In this document: positions 25,923 to 34,736 of the stretch, in pieces | Position numbering within the stretch: position 1 is the first letter of the stretch | Layout of the letters: each line of letters starts with the position of its first letter | Translations under genes and position numbers: made by a program | Source: Changpingibacter yushuensis | Lineage (GTDB): Bacteria > Actinomycetota > Actinomycetes > Actinomycetales > Actinomycetaceae | Assembly: GCF_014041995.1 (NCBI RefSeq) | Contig: NZ_CP059492.1 | Coordinates: 1,240,001-1,304,000 of the forward strand | Direction of reading: 5' to 3' | DNA: 64,000 bases | The notes under the pieces: model-generated | Databases searched by the model: none | Seen by the model: only the letters and a program-made list of their open reading frames with translations | Told to the model about the DNA's origin: nothing

Positions 25923-26654
25923 GTGAAGCTGTACCGTGACGAAGCAATTGTGCTGCGCACCCATGATCTGGGTGAAGCCGATCGCATCATCACGCTACTC
26001 ACGCGCCATTACGGCCGGGTGAGAGCAGTGGCCAAAGGTGTGCGCCGTACTAGTTCACGCTTTGGAGCGCGCCTTGAACCCTTCTCAATGATTGATGTGC
26101 AGCTGTATGAGGGCAGGTCACTCGACGTCGTCACTGAAGTGACAACTATCAATCCTTTCGCAAATGCGATCGGGCGTGATTACGATTCCTACACTGCGGC
26201 AAGCGCGATGGTGGAAGTTGTGGAGCGGCTCACTACCGAAGAAGGTGAGCCGGATGAAGAACAGTACTTGCTTCTTCTGGGGGCCCTACATTCGCTTTCG
26301 ATTCATGCGCATGAACCTGCTGCCATTGTGGATTCCTATCTGCTTCGGGCACTCGCTTTGTCTGGTTGGGCACTTGCCATCTGGAACTGTGCGCGCTGTG
26401 GCACACCGGGTCCTCTTCAAGCATTCCACGTTCAGTCCGGTGGAATGGTGTGCGAGGATTGTGTGCCGCGTGGAGCGGTCCACCCTTCACAGAACACGAT
26501 CCACCTTCTGGGCAGCTTGCTTTCGGGAGAATGGGATCGGGTAGATGCAGCTCCGATGCTGGCACGCCGCGAGGCTTCTTCGCTCATCGTGGCCTACCTA
26601 CAGTGGCACATTGAGCGGCAGATTCGCTCACTCCGGATGGTCGATTCCGCCTGA
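25923..26654 (+). CDS. recO: DNA repair protein RecO
   Basis: The protein has 243 residues from GTG 25923. The N-terminal OB fold (YRDEAIVLRTHDLGEADRII) and VRAVAKGVRRTSSRFGARLE are typical. The C-terminal helical domain carries a zinc motif with Cys at about 156, 159, 177 and 180 (NCARCG and CEDC). RecO loads RecA on SSB-coated DNA with RecR in the RecFOR pathway. As usual in actinobacteria it is followed by uppS, 45 bases downstream, and era lies in the same region. Confidence 0.94.
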   Translation: MKLYRDEAIVLRTHDLGEADRIITLLTRHYGRVRAVAKGVRRTSSRFGARLEPFSMIDVQLYEGRSLDVVTEVTTINPFANAIGRDYDSYTAASAMVEVVERLTTEEGEPDEEQYLLLLGALHSLSIHAHEPAAIVDSYLLRALALSGWALAIWNCARCGTPGPLQAFHVQSGGMVCEDCVPRGAVHPSQNTIHLLGSLLSGEWDRVDAAPMLARREASSLIVAYLQWHIERQIRSLRMVDSA

Positions 26655-26699
26655 CGGCATGGACGCCGTAACCCAAAGCCATCGCACTGAGAGGATCTC

Positions 26700-27533
26700 A
26701 TGACTTACATTGCTCCGCCCGTCCATCCTTCCGGAGTCACAGCCCCAGCACTGCCTGCGAGTTCCGTGCCCAAGCATGTGGCCGTGGTGATGGACGGCAA
26801 TGGGCGCTGGGCGAACCGCCGAGGATTGCCACGGATTGAAGGGCATCGTGCTGGCGAAGCCACCCTGATGGATGTGGTGGCAGGGGCGTTGGAACTCGGT
26901 GTCACGGAGCTTTCCGCCTATGCATTCTCCACTGAGAACTGGAAGCGTTCGCCAGCCGAAGTGCGCTTCATAATGGGCTTCTCCCGTCAGGTTCTGCGCA
27001 ATCAACGCGATGATCTAAACGCTTGGGGAGTCAGAGTTCGCTGGGTGGGCCGGGTACCGCGTATGTGGAAATCAGTTCTCAAGGAACTGCACGCCGCCGA
27101 GCAGCTTACTCAGAACAACACGAAGCTGACGCTCAACATGTGCATCAATTACGGCGGGCGCGCCGAACTTGTGGACGCAACCACGGCGATAGCGCAGGAT
27201 GCAGCTTCAGGCCGGTTGAAGCCCAGCTCTATCACCGAACGCACCCTCGCTCGCTACATGTATTCGCCACATATGCAGGACGTTGATCTGTTCATTCGCA
27301 CCGGCGGTGAGCAGCGGACCAGCAACTTCCTCATGTGGCAGTCCGCATATGCAGAGCTCTTCTTCTCAGATCTGGCCTGGCCGGATTTCGATCGTCGTGA
27401 GCTGTGGAGGGCCTGCGAAGTTTACGCACACCGCGAGCGCCGATTCGGAGGAGCCGTCGACGCCGTCGCCGCAAACCAAGGCGAAGTTCCCTCGACAGGT
27501 GACCCATACAGCGAAGATGAATCTGCCCTCTGA
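26700..27533 (+). CDS. uppS: Isoprenyl transferase (undecaprenyl diphosphate synthase, UppS)
   Basis: The protein has 277 residues. The active-site motif VAVVMDGNGRWANRRGLPR (Asp at about 32) is followed by GHRAG, AFSTENWKRSP (the Asn-Trp motif) and DLFIRTGGEQRTSNFLMWQS near the C-terminus. The enzyme condenses isopentenyl diphosphate into a cis-polyprenyl diphosphate, the lipid carrier for peptidoglycan and other wall polymers. The N-terminal 24 residues are a Pro/Ala-rich extension. AGAGGATCTC precedes the ATG. Chain length cannot be judged from sequence by eye. Confidence 0.94.
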   Translation: MTYIAPPVHPSGVTAPALPASSVPKHVAVVMDGNGRWANRRGLPRIEGHRAGEATLMDVVAGALELGVTELSAYAFSTENWKRSPAEVRFIMGFSRQVLRNQRDDLNAWGVRVRWVGRVPRMWKSVLKELHAAEQLTQNNTKLTLNMCINYGGRAELVDATTAIAQDAASGRLKPSSITERTLARYMYSPHMQDVDLFIRTGGEQRTSNFLMWQSAYAELFFSDLAWPDFDRRELWRACEVYAHRERRFGGAVDAVAANQGEVPSTGDPYSEDESAL

Positions 27534-27574
27534 CGGCTCTGTGGACTCTTCGCCGGGGTCCACCCAAGCCCAGC

Positions 27575-27580
27575 TAGAAT
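27575..27580 (+). promoter_or_regulatory. -10 element of hisD, leaderless
   Basis: TAGAAT ends 6 bases before ATG 27587, and there is no ribosome binding site between. Both facts point to a leaderless hisD mRNA. Confidence 0.65.
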
Positions 27581-27586
27581 TGGCCT

Positions 27587-28915
27587 ATGCTTCAGAGAAT
27601 TGACCTTCGGGGTGTTCAAACCACGCGGTCTGAGCTGGCCAGTCGCCTTCCCAGAGCCGCGCTTAACGTGGAGAAAGCGATGGATATCATCGCTCCGCTT
27701 CTTGAAGACGTGCGCACGCGCGGGGCGGCCGCTTTGCGTGACATCGCCGAACAATTCGACAAGGTGCGTCCTGAACATCTGAGGGTTCCGGCTGCTGAGT
27801 TAAAGAAGGCAGCGGAAGGCCTTTCTCCTGAGCTGCGCGAGGCTCTCGAAATCTCTATCGCTCACAATCGTGCCGGTCACACTGCCCAGCTGCCAGAGGA
27901 TCGAATCACGGAAGTGATGCCGGGCGGGTTTGTGCGCCAACGTTGGATTCCGGTGGAGCGCGTTGGGCTCTATGTGCCCGGCGGGCTCGCGGTCTATCCC
28001 TCATCCGTGATCATGAATGCCGTTGCAGCTCAGGTGGCTGGCGTGGCGCAAATCGCCCTGGCCTCCCCGCCCCAAGCTGCGTTCGGTGGGCTCCCGCACC
28101 CAACTATTCTTGCTGCATGCTATCTGCTGGGTATTGACGAGGTCTTCGCTGTTGGCGGCGCCCAAGCCATTGGGATGTTCGCTTACGGTGCTGCGGGAGA
28201 ACCCGCCTTGGATCCGCAAGTTCTGTGCGAACCCGTGGACGTTGTTACCGGTCCGGGAAACATCTTCGTGGCCGCAGCGAAACGTTCGGTGCGTGGCGTC
28301 GTCGGCATTGATGCCGAAGCAGGCACAACTGAGATCGCTATCGTTGCAGACGATTCGGCCAATCCGGAGTATGTGGCAGCTGACTTACTCTCCCAAGCCG
28401 AACACGACCCGGCGGCAGCCTCAGTTCTCATCACGGACTCGGAGGATCTAGCTGACCGCGTTGATGCAGCACTTACGGTCCGTGCGGCTGCCACAAAGCA
28501 CTCAGAGCGTGTCCACACGGCTTTGACCGGCCCGCAATCTGGCGTTGTGTTGGTGGATGATCTCGATGCCGCAATTGCAGTGGCCAACGCATACGCAGCA
28601 GAACACTTGGAGATTCAGACCGCCAACGCACATGAAGATGCTCAGCGCATTCGAAACGCGGGCGCGATCTTCGTTGGCCCCTACAACCCGGTGCCCCTTG
28701 GTGACTACATGGCCGGATCCAACCATGTTCTACCTACAGGTGGAACGGCAACGTTTGCGTCAGGGCTCAATGTCCATGCCTTCATCAAGTCTGTGCAAGA
28801 AATCGAGTACTCGCATGATGCATTGGTGCGGATGTATGGACCACTCCGTGCGCTCGCGGTGGATGAGGACCTGCCCGCGCACGCGGAGGCTGTGAAGGCG
28901 CGTTTGGACAGTTGA
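27587..28915 (+). CDS. hisD: Histidinol dehydrogenase
   Basis: The protein has 442 residues. Family segments are RWIPVERVGLYVPGGLAVYP, GGAQAIGMFAYG, VDVVTGPGNIFVAAAKR, GIDAEAGTTEIAIVAD, LLSQAEHDPAAA (zinc and catalytic His/Glu region), and GSNHVLPTGGTATFASGLNV. It catalyses the last two oxidations of histidine synthesis, from histidinol to histidine, with NAD+ and Zn2+. It would normally head the his operon, but here a VIT-family gene (opposite strand) and a universal stress gene lie between it and hisC. It has its own leaderless-type promoter. Confidence 0.96.
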   Translation: MLQRIDLRGVQTTRSELASRLPRAALNVEKAMDIIAPLLEDVRTRGAAALRDIAEQFDKVRPEHLRVPAAELKKAAEGLSPELREALEISIAHNRAGHTAQLPEDRITEVMPGGFVRQRWIPVERVGLYVPGGLAVYPSSVIMNAVAAQVAGVAQIALASPPQAAFGGLPHPTILAACYLLGIDEVFAVGGAQAIGMFAYGAAGEPALDPQVLCEPVDVVTGPGNIFVAAAKRSVRGVVGIDAEAGTTEIAIVADDSANPEYVAADLLSQAEHDPAAASVLITDSEDLADRVDAALTVRAAATKHSERVHTALTGPQSGVVLVDDLDAAIAVANAYAAEHLEIQTANAHEDAQRIRNAGAIFVGPYNPVPLGDYMAGSNHVLPTGGTATFASGLNVHAFIKSVQEIEYSHDALVRMYGPLRALAVDEDLPAHAEAVKARLDS

Positions 28916-29008
28916 CGGTTGCCTGGGCTGGGTTGCAGAGCGGTGGCCCGGCTCTTATGCGCCCACGTGACCCCGCTAGCCGGCGTCTTGGTGGGCGGTT
29001 GTCTACCC

Positions 29009-29719
29009 CTATGCGCCTAAGTACGCCACAAGTACGCCAATCCAGTAGGTGGCGCCCATGGCGAGCAGACCGCCCGCTACGTTTCGCAACGTAGCCGGCA
29101 CGCGCGGAGCGTTGCCCAGCACGGCAGAGACCCAGCCAGTGATACTGAGAGCCACCACCACCGCAATGGCCGTGATGCCGACGGCTATATGCGTGGGGGA
29201 GACGAGTATGGCGATCAATGGGATGAGCGCACCCGCCACAAATGAGAACATCGAAGCAAATGCGGCATGCCATGGATTCGTCAAGTAGTCTGGATCGATG
29301 CCAAGTTCCCATTGGGCGTGCGCTGCAAGGGGATCACGCTCAGTTAGTTGGACGGCAACGGCGTGAGCGAGCTCATTGCTCACACCTTTCTGAGCGATGA
29401 GCTCCTCGAGTTCCTTCAGTTCACCTTCGGGGTCACTTTCGAGGAGTTGCCGTTCTTCTTCGACGACGGCGCGTTCGGTGTCACGTTGAGTGGAGACGGA
29501 GACGTATTCGCCAGCTGCCATGGAGAGGGCGCCAGCAATGACGCCTGCGACGCCTGATGCGAGAAGCGCATGGCCGGTGACTGCCGCGCCCGAAACTCCC
29601 ACTACAATTCCTGCAGTTGAGACGATTCCGTCATTCGCTCCGAGCACCGCTGCACGCAACCAGTTGAGCCGGCTTGCGATCTGCTTGTTTTGCGGCAGAT
29701 CAACAGTTGTGTTGGACAT
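29009..29719 (-). CDS. VIT1/CCC1 family iron/manganese transporter
   Basis: The protein has 236 residues. The first helix carries LNWLRAAVLGANDGIVSTAG and the second GVIAGALSMAAGEYVSVSTQ, the two defining motifs (NDG and AAGEY) of the VIT/CCC1 family. A cytoplasmic acidic loop (EEERQLLESDPEGELKELEE) and three C-terminal membrane helices follow. These proteins move Fe2+ or Mn2+ out of the cytosol. A possible DtxR/IdeR-type box lies about 50 bases upstream, which would fit iron control. The gene is convergent with hisD. Confidence 0.9.
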   Translation of the reverse strand: MSNTTVDLPQNKQIASRLNWLRAAVLGANDGIVSTAGIVVGVSGAAVTGHALLASGVAGVIAGALSMAAGEYVSVSTQRDTERAVVEEERQLLESDPEGELKELEELIAQKGVSNELAHAVAVQLTERDPLAAHAQWELGIDPDYLTNPWHAAFASMFSFVAGALIPLIAILVSPTHIAVGITAIAVVVALSITGWVSAVLGNAPRVPATLRNVAGGLLAMGATYWIGVLVAYLGA

Positions 29720-29770
29720 TGTGGCCCCCTTTCACAATTGACATTAGGAGCCTTTCTGGAATGATTCCAG

Positions 29771-29789
29771 TCAGGAAGACCTAACCTAA
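29771..29789 (-). promoter_or_regulatory. Possible DtxR/IdeR iron box upstream of the VIT gene
   Basis: Read on the minus strand, TTAGGTTAGGTCTTCCTGA matches the iron-box consensus TTAGGTTAGSCTAACCTAA at about 14 of 19 positions, with the first 10 all matching. It lies about 52 bases before the VIT-family start. A second partial half-site (GGTTAGG) is adjacent. Confidence 0.42.
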
Positions 29790-29852
29790 GGTGGGCCTAA
29801 CCGGGCAAAACCCTCGTTTTTGCTCAGAAACATGTCTAGGCTGAGTTTTGAG

Positions 29853-29895
29853 AGGGGCCAGTGGCGACACCTCGACGGTGAGGAGTCTGGCCCCT
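29853..29895 (+). promoter_or_regulatory. Nested hairpin before the universal stress protein gene
   Basis: AGGGGCCAG (29853-29861) pairs with CTGGCCCCT (29887-29895), and inside it CACC pairs with GGTG. It ends about five bases before the Shine-Dalgarno AGGAGG, so it could affect translation or mRNA stability. Confidence 0.5.
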
Positions 29896-29909
29896 TCGCA
29901 GGAGGCACG

Positions 29910-30776
29910 ATGGCTGACGTCTTTCCAGTCGTTGCAGGTACTGATGGATCGCCAAAAGCGGAGGCTGCCGTTGATCAGGCGGGCGCCGAGGCGCTGAGGC
30001 GCGATCTTCCACTCCGACTTATCTACGGCTTTGCGCCTCTCTATGGCTATGCGGGGTTGGACCCTATGCCAGCTGATGAGATTCTCAGGGCTTGCCAAGC
30101 AATTGTTGATCATGAAGTTGAACGCGTCCGCTTGATGTTCCCCGAACTCGACGTGTCCGGCGAGGTAATTGTGGCTGATCCGGCCGTCGCCCTCGTTGAG
30201 GAATCGTCAAAGGCGGCAGTCGTGTACGTGGGTGCGCGAGGTCTGGGAGTGGTACGAAGGCTGCTTCTTGGCTCGGTATCCTCAAAGGTCGCCACTTACG
30301 CCAAATGTCCGGTGGTGGTAGTGCGAGGCCCAGCGGGCGATCCAAAGGGGCCGGTAGTGGTGGGAGTTTCTCCTGAGGATGGCTCGCCCGATGAACTCGA
30401 GTACGCATTCAATGCGGCGCGTAGCTTGGGCGTTGACGTCCGAGTTGTACAAGCCCACCAGCATGCTGCAGCAAATGTTGAATTCTTGCCGCCAGATGTC
30501 ATGAGGGACTTTGTTGCCAGCCGTGCTTTGGCGGTCGAGGAACGCATTCGCGAGCGGGTGAAGATTGTTCAAGATGAGCATCCGGACGTACATTCAGCGC
30601 TCGATGTGATGCCGGGGCACGCGGTGGATGCGCTTCTTGAGGCGAGCAAGAATGCCTCGTTGGTTGTGGTTGGAGCGAGCCGCAAAGGTGCTCTAGCTTC
30701 ACGTTTCCTAGGTTCGGTAACTCAAGGCGTGCTTGGGGGTGCACCAATAGTGGCGGTTATTCCGGCGGAAGGCTGA
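29910..30776 (+). CDS. Universal stress protein, tandem UspA domains
   Basis: The protein has 288 residues from ATG 29910, chosen because AGGAGG sits at 29900-29905. Two UspA domains are present. The first begins FPVVAGTDGSPKAEAAVDQA and ends GARGLGVVRRLLLGSVSSKV; the second begins PVVVGVSPEDGSPDELEYAF and ends VVVGASRKGALASRFLGSVT. The GxxGxRGLG...GSVS motif binds ATP in the family, and it is clearest in the first domain. Tandem Usp proteins of actinobacteria respond to hypoxia and stasis. A nested 5' hairpin and a strong terminator mark it as a single-gene transcript. Confidence 0.92.
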   Translation: MADVFPVVAGTDGSPKAEAAVDQAGAEALRRDLPLRLIYGFAPLYGYAGLDPMPADEILRACQAIVDHEVERVRLMFPELDVSGEVIVADPAVALVEESSKAAVVYVGARGLGVVRRLLLGSVSSKVATYAKCPVVVVRGPAGDPKGPVVVGVSPEDGSPDELEYAFNAARSLGVDVRVVQAHQHAAANVEFLPPDVMRDFVASRALAVEERIRERVKIVQDEHPDVHSALDVMPGHAVDALLEASKNASLVVVGASRKGALASRFLGSVTQGVLGGAPIVAVIPAEG

Positions 30777-30816
30777 AAGCTCTCATGAGTTAGTGGCTGG
30801 CTACGACTCAGCTTTG

Positions 30817-30843
30817 GACCGGCCTCGCACAGCGAGGCCGGTC
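30817..30843 (+). terminator. Rho-independent terminator of the universal stress gene
   Basis: Perfect 11-bp stem (30817-30827 with 30833-30843), 5-base loop, then TTTCG. It ends six bases before the -10 box of hisC. Confidence 0.85.
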
Positions 30844-30848
30844 TTTCG

Positions 30849-30854
30849 TACCCT
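30849..30854 (+). promoter_or_regulatory. -10 element of hisC, leaderless
   Basis: TACCCT ends 6 bases before GTG 30861, and there is no room for a ribosome binding site. This indicates that the hisCB operon is transcribed from its start codon. Confidence 0.55.
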
Positions 30855-30860
30855 AGTCCT

Positions 30861-31964
30861 GTGATCAACTTGCCTTTTCGCCCACAGTTCGCAGATGAGT
30901 CGCCGTATGGTGCACCTCAGTTGGATGTTCCGGTGTGTTTGAATGTCAATGAGAATCCGTTTGCGCCAAGTGCCGAGCTGATTGCGGATCTTGCCAAGGC
31001 CGTTGGCGAGGCCGCTCATACGCTCAACCGGTATCCGGACCGAGATTTCTTCCCACTTCGTGAAGATCTCTCGGACTACCTCGCCGAGGAATCTGGGGTC
31101 CGCGTCGAACCGAGCCATATTTGGGCCGCCAACGGCTCCAACGAGATCATGCTGCATGTGCTTCAAGCATTTGCAGGGCCGGGCCGAACGGTTGTTTCTT
31201 TTGCTCCAACGTATTCCATGTATCCCGAATACGCCCGTGACACTGATTCGAAGTGGGTTGTGGGGCGGCGTGCCGAGGATTTCACACTCGATATGGACTC
31301 AGTGCGCGACATCGTGTTCTCAGCCCGTCCAGCAGTCATTCTCTTGGCAAGTCCCAATAATCCGACCGGCACTGCGCTCCCACGTGAGCAGCTCCTAGAG
31401 ATCCTTCAGTTTGCTGCGACCAGCGGCCCTGAAGAAGGTATGGCCAGCATCGTCGTCGTCGACGAAGCTTATTCTGAGTTTCGGCGTGACGGCGTTCCCT
31501 CGGCGTTGGAACTCTTGGCGGAGTATCCCAACCTCGCTGTAACGCGCACGATGTCAAAGGCGTTTGGCGCGGCCGGTCTGCGGCTTGGCTACCTCGCGGC
31601 CTGCCAAGAAATAGTCGATCAACTGACCATCGTACGGTTGCCTTATCATTTATCTGCTGTTACCCAGGCGGCCGCGAGGGCCGCCCTTGCTCACCGCGGT
31701 CAGCTACGAAAGCAGATTGCTGAACTGCGTGCATCGCGCGATTCGCTTGCTGACGACCTTCGTAGACTAGGCTTGGACGTAGCGGATTCGGACGCGAACT
31801 TTGTCCTATTTGGGCGCTTTCCTGATCGTCACTCCGTTTGGCAGGGCCTGCTAGATCGCGGCATCCTTATTCGCGAGGTCGGCCCCGAAGGTTGGCTGCG
31901 AGTCAGCGTCGGAACGCCAGCTGAAAACGCCGCATTTCTCACGGCACTGAAGGAGACCATGTAA
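30861..31964 (+). CDS. hisC: Histidinol-phosphate aminotransferase
   Basis: The protein has 367 residues from GTG 30861. It is a fold-type I aminotransferase: [15 protein letters not shown], the cofactor-binding [37 protein letters not shown] and the PLP lysine in [17 protein letters not shown]. HisC converts imidazole-acetol phosphate to histidinol phosphate with glutamate. It overlaps hisB by one base (TAATG). It is the first gene of hisC-hisB-unknown-hisH-priA-sseB. Confidence 0.95.
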   Translation: MINLPFRPQFADESPYGAPQLDVPVCLNVNENPFAPSAELIADLAKAVGEAAHTLNRYPDRDFFPLREDLSDYLAEESGVRVEPSHIWAANGSNEIMLHVLQAFAGPGRTVVSFAPTYSMYPEYARDTDSKWVVGRRAEDFTLDMDSVRDIVFSARPAVILLASPNNPTGTALPREQLLEILQFAATSGPEEGMASIVVVDEAYSEFRRDGVPSALELLAEYPNLAVTRTMSKAFGAAGLRLGYLAACQEIVDQLTIVRLPYHLSAVTQAAARAALAHRGQLRKQIAELRASRDSLADDLRRLGLDVADSDANFVLFGRFPDRHSVWQGLLDRGILIREVGPEGWLRVSVGTPAENAAFLTALKETM

Positions 31965-32563
31965 TGGACCGCACTGCAAGCATTGAGCGTGCTACATCGG
32001 AAAGCAGCATTAAGCTCTCCATCAACCTTGATGGGACAGGTACCTCGAACATTGACACCGGCGTTCCCTTTTATGACCACATGCTGACTGCGCTGTCGCG
32101 CCATTCGCTTATCGATCTCAGGGTTGAGGCGAGCGGTGATATCGATGTGGATGTGCACCACACCGTGGAAGATACTGCGATTTGCTTTGGAGAAGCCTTG
32201 CGCGAGGCACTCGGAGATAAGGCCAGGATTCGTCGGTTCGGCGAGGCCACAGTTCCGCTTGATGAAGCGCTGGCGCGTGCGGTCGTGGACATATCTGGAC
32301 GCCCCTACCTCGTCCATGAAGGCGAACCAGAAGGGCAGCAGTACCACCTCATCGGTGGTCACTTCACCGGATCCATGACTCGCCATGTGTTTGAAGCCAT
32401 TGCTTATCACTCGGGAATATGCCTCCATATCGATCTCATACGGGGGCGTGATCCCCACCATATCGTTGAGGCGCAGTTCAAGGCTCTAGCGCGTGCGCTG
32501 CGCCTCGCGGTTGAGCCAGATCCACGAGTGACGGGAATTCCGTCCACGAAGGGAAGTCTCTGA
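31964..32563 (+). CDS. hisB: Imidazoleglycerol-phosphate dehydratase
   Basis: The protein has 199 residues, the length of the monofunctional enzyme (no phosphatase domain). Signature segments are [40 protein letters not shown] and [20 protein letters not shown], which hold the His and Glu metal ligands. It dehydrates imidazole-glycerol phosphate. Histidinol phosphatase activity must therefore come from another gene. It starts on the last base of the hisC stop. Confidence 0.97.
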   Translation: MDRTASIERATSESSIKLSINLDGTGTSNIDTGVPFYDHMLTALSRHSLIDLRVEASGDIDVDVHHTVEDTAICFGEALREALGDKARIRRFGEATVPLDEALARAVVDISGRPYLVHEGEPEGQQYHLIGGHFTGSMTRHVFEAIAYHSGICLHIDLIRGRDPHHIVEAQFKALARALRLAVEPDPRVTGIPSTKGSL

Positions 32564-32570
32564 GGCAACC

Positions 32571-33212
32571 ATGAGTCCAAAGATAAAGCGTTATGCCATT
32601 CTGACTCCATTTGAGCAGGCCGACGTGGTGGCTGGCATCGCTGCCCTCCAGAAACTGGATGTGGATGTGGTACCCACCAAGTCGGGTGCACTTGTGGTTC
32701 GTGAGCTAGCTATCCCGCAGTATGACGAATGGGACATTCGGAACATCCTCGGACCGGATGAGAGCGATCTGGAGGAGCTGGCCGATTCTGGTGACCCTGC
32801 GGATAACGCGCCAGCCGTTGCGGCCCTATTCTCGCGGCTTTCTGATTTCGGTGTGGTCCTTATAGATGTGGATCTGGGTGAAGACGTAGGGATTGAATCG
32901 GGGGTCTCTGGATTGGTCCGGGCGCGCCGTTATCTCAAGGGTGCGCCCGCAGATGAGATCTCCGCAGGCCTTCTTCTCAACGCACTTGATCCCGTAATTG
33001 AGCGGGTGGTGCTTGGCCAGATCGCGCCCAGTGAACTTAAGGCTGTGCACGCAAAAGACGTTACACCGGGCCAAGTGGCCCAGTCGCTACGGAGTCACGA
33101 GGAAGAGTCTGCCTCTGATTCCGGTGAGGTTGCGGACAAGCCGAACAAGCGGGGCTTGTTCGGGAAGTTTCGACGCCACGACTCGGGCGAGGAAACGCCG
33201 GGAAAGGAATAG
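32571..33212 (+). CDS. Unrecognised protein inside the his operon
   Basis: The protein has 213 residues and I do not know its family. The start ATG follows hisB by seven bases and the stop is five bases before hisH, so it is in the operon. The N-terminal half is compact (RYAILTPFEQADVVAGIAAL, PTKSGALVVRELAIPQYDEW). The middle is acidic. The C-terminal 35 residues are highly charged and end KPNKRGLFGKFRRHDSGEE. No catalytic motif or membrane segment is visible. I recall uncharacterised genes at the same position in some other actinobacterial his operons, so it may be a conserved accessory protein. Confidence 0.6.
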   Translation: MSPKIKRYAILTPFEQADVVAGIAALQKLDVDVVPTKSGALVVRELAIPQYDEWDIRNILGPDESDLEELADSGDPADNAPAVAALFSRLSDFGVVLIDVDLGEDVGIESGVSGLVRARRYLKGAPADEISAGLLLNALDPVIERVVLGQIAPSELKAVHAKDVTPGQVAQSLRSHEEESASDSGEVADKPNKRGLFGKFRRHDSGEETPGKE

Positions 33213-33217
33213 CCACA

Positions 33218-33844
33218 GTGGCAAAGAATATTGTTGTGTTGGCTGCAGAAACCGGCAACGTACGCAGTGTTGTGCGCGCTCTCGAACACGTTGGCGCGAA
33301 CGTGGAACTCACGGCTGAACCAACCAAGGTAATGGCAGCCGATGGCCTAGTGGTTCCTGGCGTCGGCGCTTTTGCCGCCGTCATGGACAAGCTGAGAGCC
33401 GTAAATGCGGACCAACTCATTGAACGCCGCCTAGCTGGCGGTCAGGCCGTTCTGGGCATATGTGTAGGTCTGCAGGTCATGTTTGAGCGTGGAACTGAAC
33501 GCGGGATTCACGAAGGCCTGGGCCAGTGGCCCGGCTCCGTGGACCTGCTTCCAGCTCCGATCGTTCCGCACATGGGCTGGTCCACGGTGGACGCACCAGC
33601 TGAATCGCGGTTGTTCACAGGGGTTGAATCCGAACGTTTCTACTTCGTGCATTCGTATGCCGTACAGACCGATCCCGCGGCCGCCATTGGCGGCGATAAT
33701 CCACCGGTTGTGACATGGTCGGAACATGGGGCACGTTTCGTGGCAGCTGTGGAGAATGGGCCGCTTTGTGCCACACAATTCCATCCTGAGAAGTCTGGTG
33801 ACGCGGGCGCGCAGCTCCTGCGCAACTGGCTTGCCACACTCTGA
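33218..33844 (+). CDS. hisH: Imidazole glycerol phosphate synthase, glutaminase subunit HisH
   Basis: The protein has 208 residues from GTG 33218. It is a class I glutamine amidotransferase: VVPGVGAFAAVMDKLRA, nucleophile in AVLGICVGLQVMFERG, and the His/Glu pair in CATQFHPEKSGDAGAQLLRN. HisH releases ammonia from glutamine for HisF. hisF is not in this window, so its partner must be elsewhere on the chromosome. Gap of 139 bases before the next gene, with a -10-like TACTAT at 33961. Confidence 0.95.
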   Translation: MAKNIVVLAAETGNVRSVVRALEHVGANVELTAEPTKVMAADGLVVPGVGAFAAVMDKLRAVNADQLIERRLAGGQAVLGICVGLQVMFERGTERGIHEGLGQWPGSVDLLPAPIVPHMGWSTVDAPAESRLFTGVESERFYFVHSYAVQTDPAAAIGGDNPPVVTWSEHGARFVAAVENGPLCATQFHPEKSGDAGAQLLRNWLATL

Positions 33845-33983
33845 GCACAGGCACCGTCTTAACCTGCTCACTCAGTCTCGCGTTCTTATGGACCCGAGGA
33901 ACACATTTCCCAGCTAATCGCTGAGCGTGCGGCCACGTCAATTTGATACTGCACATCAACTACTATTCGTTTCAGGAGAGCTT

Positions 33984-34724
33984 ATGAGCGAACTTCCATC
34001 CCTTCAGCTCCTGCCTGCCGTGGACGTCGTTAACGGTCAGGCGGTGCGGTTGCTTCAAGGAGAGGCTGGCACTGAGCAGAACTACGGAGACCCGGCCGAC
34101 GCCGTTGCGAGCTTCGTTGAGCAAGGCGCTACATGGATCCACTTGGTCGATCTCGACGCGGCTTTTGGACGTGGATCCAACCACGAACTGCTCGCCAGAA
34201 TCGTGCGCGATGTCTCTGTGAAGGTTGAGCTCTCGGGTGGTATCCGCGATGACGATAGCCTAAGGCGAGCCTTGGATGCTGGCGCAGCTCGCGTCAATCT
34301 CGGTACCGCTGCTCTTGAGGATCCGGAGTGGACTGCACGTGCGATCGCGCAGTTTGGAGATCGGGTGGCCGTGGGTCTTGATGTGCGTGGTGAGACTCTT
34401 GCCGCACGCGGTTGGACCAAAGCAGGGGGCAACCTGTGGGACGTACTAGCTCGCTTGGAGGAAGCCGGTTGCTCGCGCTATGTGGTTACAGACGTTACGA
34501 AGGATGGCACCCTGGAGGGACCAAATGCGGAACTCTTGACCAAGGTGGCTTTGGCTGCGAAGGTTCCTGTGGTTGCTTCCGGCGGGGTGTCCTCGCTGGA
34601 GGATCTGGCAGCTTTGCGCACACTCGTTCCGGTCGGCGTTGATTCTGCGATCGTTGGCAAGGCACTGTATGCCGGGAACTTCACCCTTGCTGAGGCCATT
34701 GCAGTAGCTGGACCGCAAAAGTAA
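33984..34724 (+). CDS. priA: Phosphoribosyl isomerase A (HisA, actinobacterial PriA type)
   Basis: The protein has 246 residues from ATG 33984, preceded by AGGAGAGCTT; 19 upstream codons are open but lack a start signal. It is a (beta-alpha)8 barrel with [52 protein letters not shown] and [16 protein letters not shown]. The Asp in LPAVDVV and the Asp of [10 protein letters not shown] are the catalytic residues. The GRGSN sequence fits PriA, which works in both histidine (ProFAR) and tryptophan (PRA) synthesis; a plain HisA cannot be ruled out by eye. Confidence 0.9.
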   Translation: MSELPSLQLLPAVDVVNGQAVRLLQGEAGTEQNYGDPADAVASFVEQGATWIHLVDLDAAFGRGSNHELLARIVRDVSVKVELSGGIRDDDSLRRALDAGAARVNLGTAALEDPEWTARAIAQFGDRVAVGLDVRGETLAARGWTKAGGNLWDVLARLEEAGCSRYVVTDVTKDGTLEGPNAELLTKVALAAKVPVVASGGVSSLEDLAALRTLVPVGVDSAIVGKALYAGNFTLAEAIAVAGPQK

Positions 34725-34736
34725 GGGAGCGATTTC

